64,000 nucleotides of DNA, taken from assembly GCA_035289305.1 (NCBI GenBank), contig DATDXN010000026.1, forward strand, positions 1-64,000, read 5' to 3'. This DNA is from DATDXN01 sp035289305 (GTDB lineage: Bacteria > Patescibacteriota > Microgenomatia > UBA1406 > HO2-37-13b). The notes under the pieces were generated by a model, which was given only the letters and a program-made list of their open reading frames with translations, was not told where the DNA came from and ran no database searches. Positions 29,011-38,541 of this stretch are shown here, one piece after another (position 1 is the stretch's first letter; each line of letters opens with the position of its first letter). A program made the position numbers and the translations under genes.

Positions 29011-31227
29011 TTAATCAAATTTAATTTCTCTAAAATCAGCCGACATTTCTCTTACATCTTCATGTATGCCTATATCAGATGGTTTATATATGTGAGAAAA
29101 TTTAAGATCAATTATATGTATGCCATCGCTCATTTTTTTTAAGTTAAATCGATACTTCTGCCAGTTTGTGGTTATTTCCTTGCTACCTAAAAATTCTCCA
29201 TCTAAAAAAACAGAGATCGTTTGTGGTGCTTTAAGCGAATGGGTATCTATAAGTAAACTTGTGTATTTTTTACGAGATACCAATCGTACTTGAGCGGTCA
29301 AACCACGTGCCCATCGATGATCTCCTTCGCTTGCGTGCCATCCGTCAGTGACTAAAGTATCTTCATAGTCATTTTTTCCCATGATGATTCCTGCTAGTTC
29401 ATCCTTGAAGGCAGTCAAACAACGATCGCTTTGACAAAGACGACCCAATGCATAGTATTCATTTTCCCAGACTATACTGTTTATAAGCATTTTGGGAGGC
29501 TGATAAAAACGAGCTGTCTTGGAAAGTAAAACTAGACTACTGTCTTTTATTTTGTTTGTTTTTCCGTCAAAATTGAAGGGAGAGTAAATACTCTTATTGG
29601 GATATAGAAAATAATCTGTCCACATCTGCGGCCAAAGACTGATGAGTCCGGTGAATGCTTGTTCTGTGTAGATTGGTTCACGAATTTTTTTATTATCATT
29701 TAACTCACGCAGTGAAATGAGAGATTGATCAATGGCGATATGTTCTCTGATGAAGCGCTTGTTTAATTTGATTCCCGAATATAGTTCCAACCCCACTAAA
29801 ATTATGAGCATTATCACGCGCAATAACTTATGTTTTCGCAAAAGATGAACAAAACCGATGGTGAAAAAAATGAGAAACAAAGGTAGGGTGTAGGTTACGA
29901 CACGATTATAGGTGAAGAAATTCTTATCGAGAGGTCCTGTCCAGATAAAAAACGCCAAGAAAAGGATAAGATAACTTGCGCCGATAAGTCTCTTTTTTGA
30001 CTTCCAAAATCCCACACCGACGATAGAAACAACTACCATGCTCAAAATGAGCGCAAGCGCAAAAGGCAGGGGAGAGAATGAGTGAATGCTGTAAAATCCC
30101 ATCATTTCAAAAGGATTTGCATAAGGAATAAGGGGACGGAAAAGTTGCCAACCGATGACGCCGCCAGTATTGCCCGCTTGAAGAAAACTAAGTACAACCC
30201 CGTTAACAATAGTAAAAGAAACAGTTAAAGAAACAATTAAAGCGATTTTCATCAATAATGACCAATAAGCTTTGCTATTTTTACGTCCAAGGATTCTGAA
30301 AAAAAGCAGAATTAAAAGAGGTCCGATCACAAAAATTGCGCCTTCATGATAGGAAAAATAAAGCACGGAAATCATAATAGCGATTACATAATGATCTTTC
30401 GTGAGTTTGCGAGTGTTTTCTTCAGAAGAAAAAAAGTGGGTATAAAACAAAATAAATAAGAACAACGCCAAAGCCCAAAAAAAGACTTGGCCAAAAAAAT
30501 CATGATAGATGATATAGAGAAGGTTGGCATTAAAACCCATCATGACTAACAGTAAAATTAATCCGAGTATCGTTTCTTTATAAAGCAGTTTCAACAGAAT
30601 ATAAGCTAAGGGTAATGTTAGGGAAAAAACAATCGTTTGAAAAAGATAAAAATATTGATAACCCTTCAACTGAAAAATATTCATGAAAAAGGCAGTTACC
30701 ATCGGCGGCCCCCAACGATAGGAGGATTGATTAAGACCATATACCGCCTCAAGACCTGGCTTTAAGGAATCTTTTCTTTCAATAAAATTACTTACAATAT
30801 CATGATCGAGAAAATAATCAGGAGAAACCACGTAGACGATCGCGTCATTGTTGCCAAGTGAAACTGTTGTCAAGATTTTTTCCCGTCTGATCAGCGGACT
30901 TATGTTAAAAATAACGCTTAAGACAACAACAAGAAAAATGATAACATCTTCTTTTACGTGGAAACGGAAGCGCTCTTTGGTTTTCCAAACTATCCATATA
31001 TTAAAACCAATCATGACAACGATCGCCACAGGAGACGATTGTTTGACAGAAAAACCCAAAAGATTGCTTAAGACTAAAAAAAAGACTAAAAAAAAGATAC
31101 TAAACCATGGTGTGAGCCAAAAAGCATAGGCTTTTAGTTTTGCGGGGATAAAAAACAAAGTCAACCCAAAACCAAAAAAAAAGACAGTCAGCAAAGTCAA
31201 AATCGTAAATAAAAATATACCGATCAT
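29011..31227 (-). CDS. family B giant membrane protein with the shared C-terminal module
   Basis: A 738-residue family B protein. ATG 31227 was chosen because it forms an ATGA overlap with the upstream gene and starts directly at the first helix. Conserved parts are AKLKAYAFWLTPWFSIFFLV, loop 1 TTVSLGNNDAIVYVVSPDYF, SSYRWGPPMVTAFFMN, YANPFEMMGFYSIHSFSPLP and NEYYALGRLCQSDRC. The C-terminal module has LVTDGWHASEGDHRWA and VREMSADFREI. Like its paralogue at 26775-29000 it is probably an envelope GT-C transferase. The array layout suggests translation coupled to the truncated gene upstream. Confidence 0.6.
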   Translation of the reverse strand: MIGIFLFTILTLLTVFFFGFGLTLFFIPAKLKAYAFWLTPWFSIFFLVFFLVLSNLLGFSVKQSSPVAIVVMIGFNIWIVWKTKERFRFHVKEDVIIFLVVVLSVIFNISPLIRREKILTTVSLGNNDAIVYVVSPDYFLDHDIVSNFIERKDSLKPGLEAVYGLNQSSYRWGPPMVTAFFMNIFQLKGYQYFYLFQTIVFSLTLPLAYILLKLLYKETILGLILLLVMMGFNANLLYIIYHDFFGQVFFWALALFLFILFYTHFFSSEENTRKLTKDHYVIAIMISVLYFSYHEGAIFVIGPLLILLFFRILGRKNSKAYWSLLMKIALIVSLTVSFTIVNGVVLSFLQAGNTGGVIGWQLFRPLIPYANPFEMMGFYSIHSFSPLPFALALILSMVVVSIVGVGFWKSKKRLIGASYLILFLAFFIWTGPLDKNFFTYNRVVTYTLPLFLIFFTIGFVHLLRKHKLLRVIMLIILVGLELYSGIKLNKRFIREHIAIDQSLISLRELNDNKKIREPIYTEQAFTGLISLWPQMWTDYFLYPNKSIYSPFNFDGKTNKIKDSSLVLLSKTARFYQPPKMLINSIVWENEYYALGRLCQSDRCLTAFKDELAGIIMGKNDYEDTLVTDGWHASEGDHRWARGLTAQVRLVSRKKYTSLLIDTHSLKAPQTISVFLDGEFLGSKEITTNWQKYRFNLKKMSDGIHIIDLKFSHIYKPSDIGIHEDVREMSADFREIKFD
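30080..30114. repeat. 35-bp direct repeat, copy 2 (family B paralogues)
   Basis: Identical to 27856-27890. Recombination between the two copies would remove about 2.2 kb and leave one intact hybrid gene in frame. Confidence 0.75.
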
Positions 31228-32165
31228 ATAAATACTAATCCGACCGCGACAGGATTGATAAGGACAGCTAAAATAATAATTTTGATGATTGAAAGAATCA
31301 TAAACCAACGATCTTTTTTCAAAAACAAGCTGACTATTGTTAAAAAAAGAAATGCTGCTGCCGCTAATTTAAAACCCGGAGGATAAATCACCGCCAAAGA
31401 AGATAGAGTTAAAGCAGTCAATAAGTCAAACGTATTAAAATGCACAGCAATTTTGCCCGAACGAACGCCTAAAAAATACTCACGAACTAAAATAATCATT
31501 GATAAAAAGATTAACACGCAGAGAAAGAATGGAAACGTCGGTGGAAAAAACTTTAATAGTAAATAAAATAATCCTAGTAAAATTAATCTTATCGTTATAG
31601 TGAGATGCTTGATTAAAATAAAAGCCAAAGGAAAAAAAACAGTAAGATAAACATTTGGTAAAATTTGAACGATAATGCTCACATCTTGTTTCAAAAGTAC
31701 CGCAAAATAGGCAATCATTGACGAAATCCCCACCAGATAATTATTATCAGCAAAGGTATGGTTGAATGGATACGTATCTAAAACGATATGTTTTATGAGA
31801 AAATCGCTATTCGTCAATAGGTCAGCATTATCCCAAGAAAGGGAGAAAAAGGGGGAAAGAAAAAACAAGAAAAGCCAAATCAGTAGGGTGTTTTTTGAGA
31901 AAATAAACGCGAATTTTCTCGTGAACAGCGCGTATAAAAAAAGAAATAATACTATAAAATTGATAAGATAAATTCCTTGATTCATTGAAAGTCTTCCAAA
32001 ACTCGAAGCGGTTCCTAAAAGCGCGATGAGTATCGTACCATAGAGTGGCGCAAACCATAAAGTAATTTTCTTCAGATTTTTGGGAACAAAAATTGATATA
32101 AAAGCAAAACCAGTCAGATATAAAATAATCAGTATCTCAAAATGAAGTAAAGGGAAATTTTTCAT
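31224..32165 (-). CDS. truncated family B membrane protein (N-terminal part only)
   Basis: This 313-residue protein matches only the first half of family B: the N-terminal helices (FVPKNLKKITLWFAPLYGTI), a loop-1-like NSDFLIKHIVLDTYPFNHT, SSMIAYFAVLL, and helices ending ILAVLINPVAVGLVFI. That end aligns with the KIGILVFLINPLSFG region of the protein at 34423-36237. The central loops, later helices and C-terminal module are missing. The stop overlaps the start of the next gene as ATGA. A deletion has probably joined half a gene to the start of its neighbour. It may be a decaying remnant or a small membrane subunit; the frame itself is clean. Confidence 0.55.
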   Translation of the reverse strand: MKNFPLLHFEILIILYLTGFAFISIFVPKNLKKITLWFAPLYGTILIALLGTASSFGRLSMNQGIYLINFIVLFLFLYALFTRKFAFIFSKNTLLIWLFLFFLSPFFSLSWDNADLLTNSDFLIKHIVLDTYPFNHTFADNNYLVGISSMIAYFAVLLKQDVSIIVQILPNVYLTVFFPLAFILIKHLTITIRLILLGLFYLLLKFFPPTFPFFLCVLIFLSMIILVREYFLGVRSGKIAVHFNTFDLLTALTLSSLAVIYPPGFKLAAAAFLFLTIVSLFLKKDRWFMILSIIKIIILAVLINPVAVGLVFI

Positions 32166-32169
32166 ACTT

Positions 32170-34416
32170 CTATTTGATTTCTGTTAAATAAATTTTCCTG
32201 AATTGAGCCGCTATACTCCTTTCATCGGAATTTCCAGCTATAATATTTTTGGGTTGATAAGATTTTTTGAAAATAAAATGAACAGTATTGATGTTTTTTG
32301 ACCACTCTGTATCAACTGGCACTGTATACTCTTTCATATGTTTTCCCATAGTGAAGCTGGCAACTTTTTTATTATTGACAAAAATTGCTACTGGCTGTTT
32401 TTGATAAAAAGCACTAGCCTCAAAATGCAAATTAAATTTTCTTTCTTTATTGATTTTAAACATCACAAAGCTTTTTTTATCTGCCCAGCGAGAATTATTT
32501 TCTACCCCATGCCAACCGGCACCTAAAAACGTAACGTCGTTTTTACCGTCCATTAGAATCGTGAGAAATTCTTTTTTGGGCAGACTTTTCTGCCATAAAC
32601 TAAAGGTTTGTTCCTTTGACTTCTTTTGAAAACCCAAATCAGATAAAATTGCTGACATGGTTGATACGTATAGTTTCTTTTCATCTAAAATGATGTATTT
32701 TATATCTAAAAAATCAATAACCTTTTGACTCTCAACAATGTTAATATTCTGCCAATTTACCAAATCGTTCTTATCAATAATTGGATTGATCTCTATTGTT
32801 TGATCAATGAACCTACCCAAGAAACCAAACAATGGATTGATACGATAATAGGTTTTTTTATAATCAGCAATTCGTCCGGTATATCCTCCAAGCACATTTT
32901 TTCGGTGAATAGCCTCGCCGATGATCATTGCCGTCGCATCACCATCACCAAAATAGGTGAAACCGTCACGAACGACAAACGGTATTTCCAAAACTGAAAT
33001 TCTCTCCGGATCATTTTTAATCTCTTGGAAAAGTCGCCTGGGGTAGAATTTAGGCGGCGGAAATATATGATTGATATAACGATGATCTATAAAAAATAAT
33101 ATGAGTAATAAGACAAAACAAATCCTCCTTAATCTTTGTGATTTATTCTTTAAGAAATAATCAATCACATAAGCCACAACAATATATGCAAAGAAAATAA
33201 AACCTATAATTAATCTTCCCGGCGCTCTAATATTTTGCAAGAAGGGTACGTAATGAAAAACTATATAGGGGAGAGGCAGGACAATTCTAATTCCTTCCTC
33301 AACCGTAATCCCCCAATGACCAAAAACATGCAAAAACGGTCCCAGTGTCAACACTAAAAAAAAGAGACTCGTGAATAAGTAGGGTTTTACTTTTTGATGG
33401 ACTGCCTGAAACGATTTTTTTTTGGATATAAACAAATAACTAAAGTAGCTTATGATGATAATCAAACCCGGGTAGGTAAAATTTTCAAATATACCTCGGG
33501 CGAACTTTAAATAGTGACTAATCACATAATCTAACTCTGGAATAAAATACTTGTATATCACATAGTTATATATGCTCGGGATAAAAAAACCAAAAAGATC
33601 TGACGAAAATTCAATAGCGCCGCCCCAGCCTTCAGTTTTAGGAATTTGATCAAAAAAAGTTACCTCATACAAAGCTTTAAACCAGGGGATAAGAAACAAT
33701 GTAATGAACAAAAAGATTAAAAAAATGTATGGCCAACATCTCACCCACATTCTATGGATAATTTTTCGCTTAAAAACAAGAAAATAAACGACAAAGCTTG
33801 CTATAGAAGTCGATAAAATAACAAAGTAATAAAAATTAAGCCACAGAGTCAAAACAAAAAAGAAAGCCACGCCTAATGTGGCAATTATTTTACTCCTTTT
33901 TGTTTTCGCTTGAAAAAGAACGATCGCACAATAATAAAACCAGGCAAAAACAAAATAACACCAGTAGTTCAAATGACCGCCTCGGGGCATAATAAAGGTC
34001 GTATAACCAAAAGCTAAACCAATGACAAAAGAAATCAACCGCTCAATTTTCAATCTTCTCAATAGCATATACATGCCTAGACTGGCAGCCAGTTGCGATA
34101 ACGTAATCACCACAGCCATAGATTGATGAGTAGATAAAAACGGTCGAAGTATGAGAAAAAAAATGCCGTTGCCGGAGTCGGTCAAACCAAGGTGAAGTTT
34201 GAAAGGATAAAGCATGCCATATACTAACCCAAAAGGATTTCCTCCCGCGATAATTGTCTGGTAAAATTTTTCCGTCGTCCATTCAACTACTTCAACTTCC
34301 CCCCAGACTGCCCCGATTGAAGAACGATCAAAGACAAGTTCATGCCAAAAAATATTGTAGTTGAAAATAACATTAACAAGAATAAAACCGAATAATACCA
34401 AAATCTTATTTTTCAT
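32170..34416 (-). CDS. family A giant membrane protein with the shared C-terminal module
   Basis: A family A protein (748 residues from ATG 34416; a TTG at 34422 adds two more). Loop 1 reads WGEVEVVEWTTEKFYQTIIA, then AGGNPFGLVYGMLYPFKLHL. RAPGRLIIGFIFFAY marks the central helix pair, and LEIPFVVRDGFTYFGDGDA the extracytoplasmic part. The C-terminal module starts FLGAGWHGVENNSRWADKKS and ends DERSIAAQFRKIYL. It is more diverged from the family A copies at 24535 and 47981 than those two are from each other. A polyprenyl-phosphate-dependent sugar transferase role is inferred. Confidence 0.6.
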   Translation of the reverse strand: MKNKILVLFGFILVNVIFNYNIFWHELVFDRSSIGAVWGEVEVVEWTTEKFYQTIIAGGNPFGLVYGMLYPFKLHLGLTDSGNGIFFLILRPFLSTHQSMAVVITLSQLAASLGMYMLLRRLKIERLISFVIGLAFGYTTFIMPRGGHLNYWCYFVFAWFYYCAIVLFQAKTKRSKIIATLGVAFFFVLTLWLNFYYFVILSTSIASFVVYFLVFKRKIIHRMWVRCWPYIFLIFLFITLFLIPWFKALYEVTFFDQIPKTEGWGGAIEFSSDLFGFFIPSIYNYVIYKYFIPELDYVISHYLKFARGIFENFTYPGLIIIISYFSYLFISKKKSFQAVHQKVKPYLFTSLFFLVLTLGPFLHVFGHWGITVEEGIRIVLPLPYIVFHYVPFLQNIRAPGRLIIGFIFFAYIVVAYVIDYFLKNKSQRLRRICFVLLLILFFIDHRYINHIFPPPKFYPRRLFQEIKNDPERISVLEIPFVVRDGFTYFGDGDATAMIIGEAIHRKNVLGGYTGRIADYKKTYYRINPLFGFLGRFIDQTIEINPIIDKNDLVNWQNINIVESQKVIDFLDIKYIILDEKKLYVSTMSAILSDLGFQKKSKEQTFSLWQKSLPKKEFLTILMDGKNDVTFLGAGWHGVENNSRWADKKSFVMFKINKERKFNLHFEASAFYQKQPVAIFVNNKKVASFTMGKHMKEYTVPVDTEWSKNINTVHFIFKKSYQPKNIIAGNSDERSIAAQFRKIYLTEIK

Positions 34417-34422
34417 ATTCAA

Positions 34423-36237
34423 TCAATACTTTAAGAGATCAGATGCAATACTCACCGGTTCAATTTCACCTAATTGGTAATAGTTATTTTCCCACACGAT
34501 ATGTTTATACACTAATTTTTTTCCCTCTCTCTCTAAATACTCTTTTTCCGCCAGTACCAGACGCACGTCTTGGAGATTCTTTTTTTCGTGCTGATAATTT
34601 TGTCTCGTTACAATGGACTTATCCATTAACAGATATTCACGCCATATCCTTTTCCAAAGGTCATATTCGCCCAAATATACATCAGCCGTAAAAAACGGTT
34701 TATTCATTTGTTTGTCTTTGCTCAAAGAACGCAAAGATACCAAAGAAGCATCAACAATATACGGATGCCAGTAGAGCTGATAAATAGTTCTGTATGCCGA
34801 TCGGGCCGAAAAGATTAAAAATACTATTACAATGATAGTTTTTGTCAACTTACTTTTAAGAAAACCGAAAAGAAAATTCACTCCTAAACCAAAAAAAACC
34901 ATGTAAAGAAATACAGTGTACGTGATTGCTTTATGATAAGTATAATAATTGGGAAAAACCAATCTATATATGAAATATATTAAGACAAAAAAAACAATAT
35001 TCATGACTAGGAAAAGTTTGGCCTTGCTCCGGCTGATCCCTAAAATAATTACGATCACAACTGGCAAACCTAAAATGATATCAAATATCACGGATAAATC
35101 TCTTGAATAATAGAGATTATAAAAACCAAGAATCTCCAAAGGCGCCGCATAGGGGATCTTTTCCCAACCAATAAAAACTGCTTTACTTGTAGCTGCTCCC
35201 ACCGCGCGTATTTGTCTCGTTGCTGTTCCAAAACTCAAGGGATTAATAAGAAAAACAAGTATACCAATCTTTGCTACCACAATAAGAAAAAAGAGTCTTT
35301 TTCGGAAAATAGAATCCAAAACGGCAAAAATCAAGAAGGGTACGGAAACAAAAATAAGTCCTTCTGGGTAAATAGTGGTAAGCGATGATAAACAAAGAGC
35401 AATCAAAAAATCCCATCGATTATATGATGTTTTCTTTTTCTTCTCATCAATATAGTCACAAAAAAGAATAGCCATAACCACAAAAATTCCCATAAAAATA
35501 AATTGAGCAAAAAACGCATTATAAAGCATATAAAGAAGTGTTGAATTGAAGGAGAAAATAATCGTCAAAAATAATGCGCTCCCCATTTTCAGCGCAGGCA
35601 TCAAAACCTTCGCCAAAACATAAACCAAAGGTATTGATAAAACGAAATAAACAGTAATGATGATCGAAAAAATCTCGTACGATTTAAGAGCAAGCAGTTG
35701 GGCGAAAAAACTAAGTATGAGCGGACTACCCCAGCGAAAACTGGAATGTAATAGATCTCCCACCGCCCACAAATATGGTTTGTAATGCTCAAAGTCTTGT
35801 CCATCAAAGATCGTATGATCAACTAAAAAATCACCAACCATACTGTAAGTGATAGGGTCTAAATTACTTTTGGAGATAGTTGTGGGAAAACCGGCTTTTT
35901 TCATCAAAGGATAGAGGTTAAAAATCATTGAAGCAATGATTAAAACAGAGAGTAAAATGTCAACTCGGCTAAAATGCACGTTCAATTTCTTTCTCCACAT
36001 AGCGGTCAAAAGAAAAACAAAAGCCATAAAAACAACAAAATATATGCTTTTATTCACGGGTATTTTTGCCAAATTAAACATGACTACAAAAACTGTCATA
36101 AGCACTGTTCCAATCCACGGAGTCAACCAGAAAGCATATCGTTGAAGTCTTCTGGGAATAAAAATATAGGTAAAGCCTATTCCGAGGAAAAACAGAACAG
36201 CAATAATCCTTAAAGCTAAAAGCATAATAATTATCAT
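34423..36237 (-). CDS. family B membrane protein lacking the C-terminal module
   Basis: This 604-residue family B protein has all membrane parts: RRLQRYAFWLTPWIGTVLMT, the loop TTISKSNLDPITYSMVGDFL, SFRWGSPLILSFFAQ, IPYAAPLEILGFYNLYYS and WENNYYQLGEIEP. It stops shortly after, exactly where the two other full-length family B proteins continue into the GW...RW module. The loss is clean, because the next gene begins right after the stop. If the module recognises an acceptor glycan, this enzyme would act differently. Start and neighbouring stop are separated by 2 bp. Confidence 0.6.
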   Translation of the reverse strand: MIIIMLLALRIIAVLFFLGIGFTYIFIPRRLQRYAFWLTPWIGTVLMTVFVVMFNLAKIPVNKSIYFVVFMAFVFLLTAMWRKKLNVHFSRVDILLSVLIIASMIFNLYPLMKKAGFPTTISKSNLDPITYSMVGDFLVDHTIFDGQDFEHYKPYLWAVGDLLHSSFRWGSPLILSFFAQLLALKSYEIFSIIITVYFVLSIPLVYVLAKVLMPALKMGSALFLTIIFSFNSTLLYMLYNAFFAQFIFMGIFVVMAILFCDYIDEKKKKTSYNRWDFLIALCLSSLTTIYPEGLIFVSVPFLIFAVLDSIFRKRLFFLIVVAKIGILVFLINPLSFGTATRQIRAVGAATSKAVFIGWEKIPYAAPLEILGFYNLYYSRDLSVIFDIILGLPVVIVIILGISRSKAKLFLVMNIVFFVLIYFIYRLVFPNYYTYHKAITYTVFLYMVFFGLGVNFLFGFLKSKLTKTIIVIVFLIFSARSAYRTIYQLYWHPYIVDASLVSLRSLSKDKQMNKPFFTADVYLGEYDLWKRIWREYLLMDKSIVTRQNYQHEKKNLQDVRLVLAEKEYLEREGKKLVYKHIVWENNYYQLGEIEPVSIASDLLKY

Positions 36238-36239
36238 AT

Positions 36240-38489
36240 TTAGTTAATACTTAGGGAAAAGAATTGCACCGCAAGATTTCTGTGATCTGTATTGAGAGAT
36301 GATACCATAAAAGGTCTAAAGCTTTTGCTGAACTCAAAAAAAACTTCATTTACTCCTTTTTTGACTTTGCCAGAAATGTCAACCGTAAAGCTTTCTTTTT
36401 TAGTTGAGATCTCTTGTGATGCCACATATTTCCGATTAATATATATTTTCACCTGTTGTCGCTCGTGGAAAGAAGCTGCATCAAGGTGCAGTGTATTTTT
36501 TTTCTCATTGTTTGTACTGAAAAAAACTTGAGCGGATCTACTCTCTGCCCAACGAAATCCTTTTTCCTGCGGTCCTATATTTTCGCCAATATATAGAAAA
36601 TCCTCTGGAGAGCCGAATGTAACTGAATCAAAATTGTAAAATGGTAAGGTTCTTTCAAATAAAATATATCCTGCGTCTTGCATTTTTGATGAGAAATCGA
36701 GACGTTTTAAGAGTTCTGCGACAATAGGTGTATATTTCTCATCTTCCTTTAAAAGGATGTATTTAATACGCAAGAAATTAATTTCCTTTTCTACCAATTT
36801 GATCGACCTGGTAAATGGTCTCACTTTCGGCTCCCGGGGTTGTTGTTTATAGAGCACAAAATTACCCTTATCAATAATATCCGCTACATAACTGATAAAC
36901 GGTAGATTATCGTAGTAATTGAAAATTGAGGACGGAACCCTCGACACATATCCACCGATAATCGGTTTACCATGAAATAATACTCCTATCATCGGAGAGA
37001 TTGCGTGAACATATCCTCGATATTGGAGTCCATCACGAATTGCAAATGGTATCTCCAAAACGGTAGAGTCACTTTTGTCATTTTTTATGTACCGATACAG
37101 CTTCAATGGCAACGTATGAGATGGATGATTGGGGATTATATAAAATTGATCAATAAAAAAAACAGCAAAAACAATGAAAAAAAACATCCTTTTTGAAAGG
37201 AAATTTTTTTGAAGCACGTAGTCAAGAAATGGGGCAACAACGAGAGAAGCAAAAAAAACAAACGGAGTGATGAATCGAGCGGGAACACTCACTACTTTTA
37301 AAAGCGGTATAAACTGGACAAGCAAAAAAGGAAGAGGAAAATAAACCTTAATTCCTTCATCGAGCATGATGAACCACCTATTAAAAATTTTCAAAAAAGG
37401 ACCCAATGTCAAAACGAGAAAAAAGATGCTCATGAAAAAAGGCGCTTCCATCATAATCTTCGTTTTTTTTGGAAGTCTTTTCCGGAAAATAAGAATTAAA
37501 ATATAACATACCACTATAATAATTCCCGGATATGCAAAACGCTCCCAGTTATAGAAAAAAAAATGTGAAAGTTTGAGAAATGGGTTTGCTGCTCCACTCA
37601 ATTTTTTAAAAAATGCGCCGTAGAGAGAATTATATTCGCTCGGAATAATAAAGCTTAAAACATCAGCAGATAAAATAATTGATCTATATATACTTGTATC
37701 AGTAATAAAATTGCTATATTTTGCTGCTTTTTTTACTACAACAATCCATGGGAGTAAAGTAGTAATTGACCCTAAAGAAACAAGAAAAATAAAAAGAATA
37801 ATTCTGCGCAGAGATTTTGTATGAAAACACCTGAAGTACAAACAATAAAGTATATACACAAAAATACTCAACATAAAAAAAATAAAGTAATAGGGATTGG
37901 CAAAAAATAAAAGGGCGATGAAAACGCCACTTGCGATCGAATAAATAATTTGCTTGGATATTTTTCCTTCACGTAAAGCCGTATGAAAAATTAAAAGCAT
38001 GAGAGGAAAAAAATAGTGAGTTGTATAGGTATAATGCCCCTGAATGCGATATGATACAAAAGGACTAAAGGCGAAAATCACCGCGACCAAACTGCTTACC
38101 AATTGACTTATATGAAACCTGCGGAGTAACAGAAACATGAAAATACAAGCTAAAAATATATTTACGAATACAATAAGCACCGTTGCTTGATGAATGGAGA
38201 GAAAAGGACGGAAAAAAATTAAAAAAACAAGGTTGACTGCAGACGTATCGTTAAAAACACTATCTGTACTAAAAGGAAAAAAAAGTTTATCTGTTGACTC
38301 AAAAGGATTTTTGAGTTTGATCATCTTCTGATAAGCGGTCTCTGTAAGAAACTCTGTTACTATGCCATCATTGATAGGTATCATTGATGAATCAGCTTTT
38401 ACCACTTCTTTGAGAAGGTGAAAATTCAAGATAACATTCAGTGTAAGAAAAAATGCAATAACAGCTAACAAGCGATATTTTTTTATCAT
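36240..38489 (-). CDS. family A giant membrane protein with the shared C-terminal module; first gene of the array
   Basis: A 749-residue family A protein. Loop 1 has NDGIVTEFLTETAYQKMIKL and KNPFESTDKLFFPFS. SVPARFITPFVFFASL corresponds to the ARSPGRFIVPF region, and LEIPFAIRDGLQYRG follows outside the membrane. The C-terminal module is present but its opening reads YIGENIGPQEKGFRWA, with the usual GW altered to NI. It is the first gene of a seven-gene minus-strand array in which family A and B members alternate in part (A, B, A, truncated B, B, B, A). Its ATG lies 52 bp from the divergent plus-strand gene. Confidence 0.6.
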   Translation of the reverse strand: MIKKYRLLAVIAFFLTLNVILNFHLLKEVVKADSSMIPINDGIVTEFLTETAYQKMIKLKNPFESTDKLFFPFSTDSVFNDTSAVNLVFLIFFRPFLSIHQATVLIVFVNIFLACIFMFLLLRRFHISQLVSSLVAVIFAFSPFVSYRIQGHYTYTTHYFFPLMLLIFHTALREGKISKQIIYSIASGVFIALLFFANPYYFIFFMLSIFVYILYCLYFRCFHTKSLRRIILFIFLVSLGSITTLLPWIVVVKKAAKYSNFITDTSIYRSIILSADVLSFIIPSEYNSLYGAFFKKLSGAANPFLKLSHFFFYNWERFAYPGIIIVVCYILILIFRKRLPKKTKIMMEAPFFMSIFFLVLTLGPFLKIFNRWFIMLDEGIKVYFPLPFLLVQFIPLLKVVSVPARFITPFVFFASLVVAPFLDYVLQKNFLSKRMFFFIVFAVFFIDQFYIIPNHPSHTLPLKLYRYIKNDKSDSTVLEIPFAIRDGLQYRGYVHAISPMIGVLFHGKPIIGGYVSRVPSSIFNYYDNLPFISYVADIIDKGNFVLYKQQPREPKVRPFTRSIKLVEKEINFLRIKYILLKEDEKYTPIVAELLKRLDFSSKMQDAGYILFERTLPFYNFDSVTFGSPEDFLYIGENIGPQEKGFRWAESRSAQVFFSTNNEKKNTLHLDAASFHERQQVKIYINRKYVASQEISTKKESFTVDISGKVKKGVNEVFFEFSKSFRPFMVSSLNTDHRNLAVQFFSLSIN

Positions 38490-38497
38490 ACGTACGG

Positions 38498-38533
38498 TAT
38501 AATACTTATATAATTAACACTCATTATTATAAA
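38498..38533. promoter_or_regulatory. divergent promoter region
   Basis: The 52-bp gap between divergent genes holds TATAAT at 38498-38503 on the plus strand, read on the minus strand as ATTATA within GTATTATACC, 8-9 nt before the minus-strand ATG. A TATAAA at 38528-38533 lies 8 nt before the plus-strand ATG (38542). Both directions thus have a close -10-like box. No clear -35 boxes were seen. Confidence 0.35.
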
Positions 38534-38541
38534 CCACGAGC

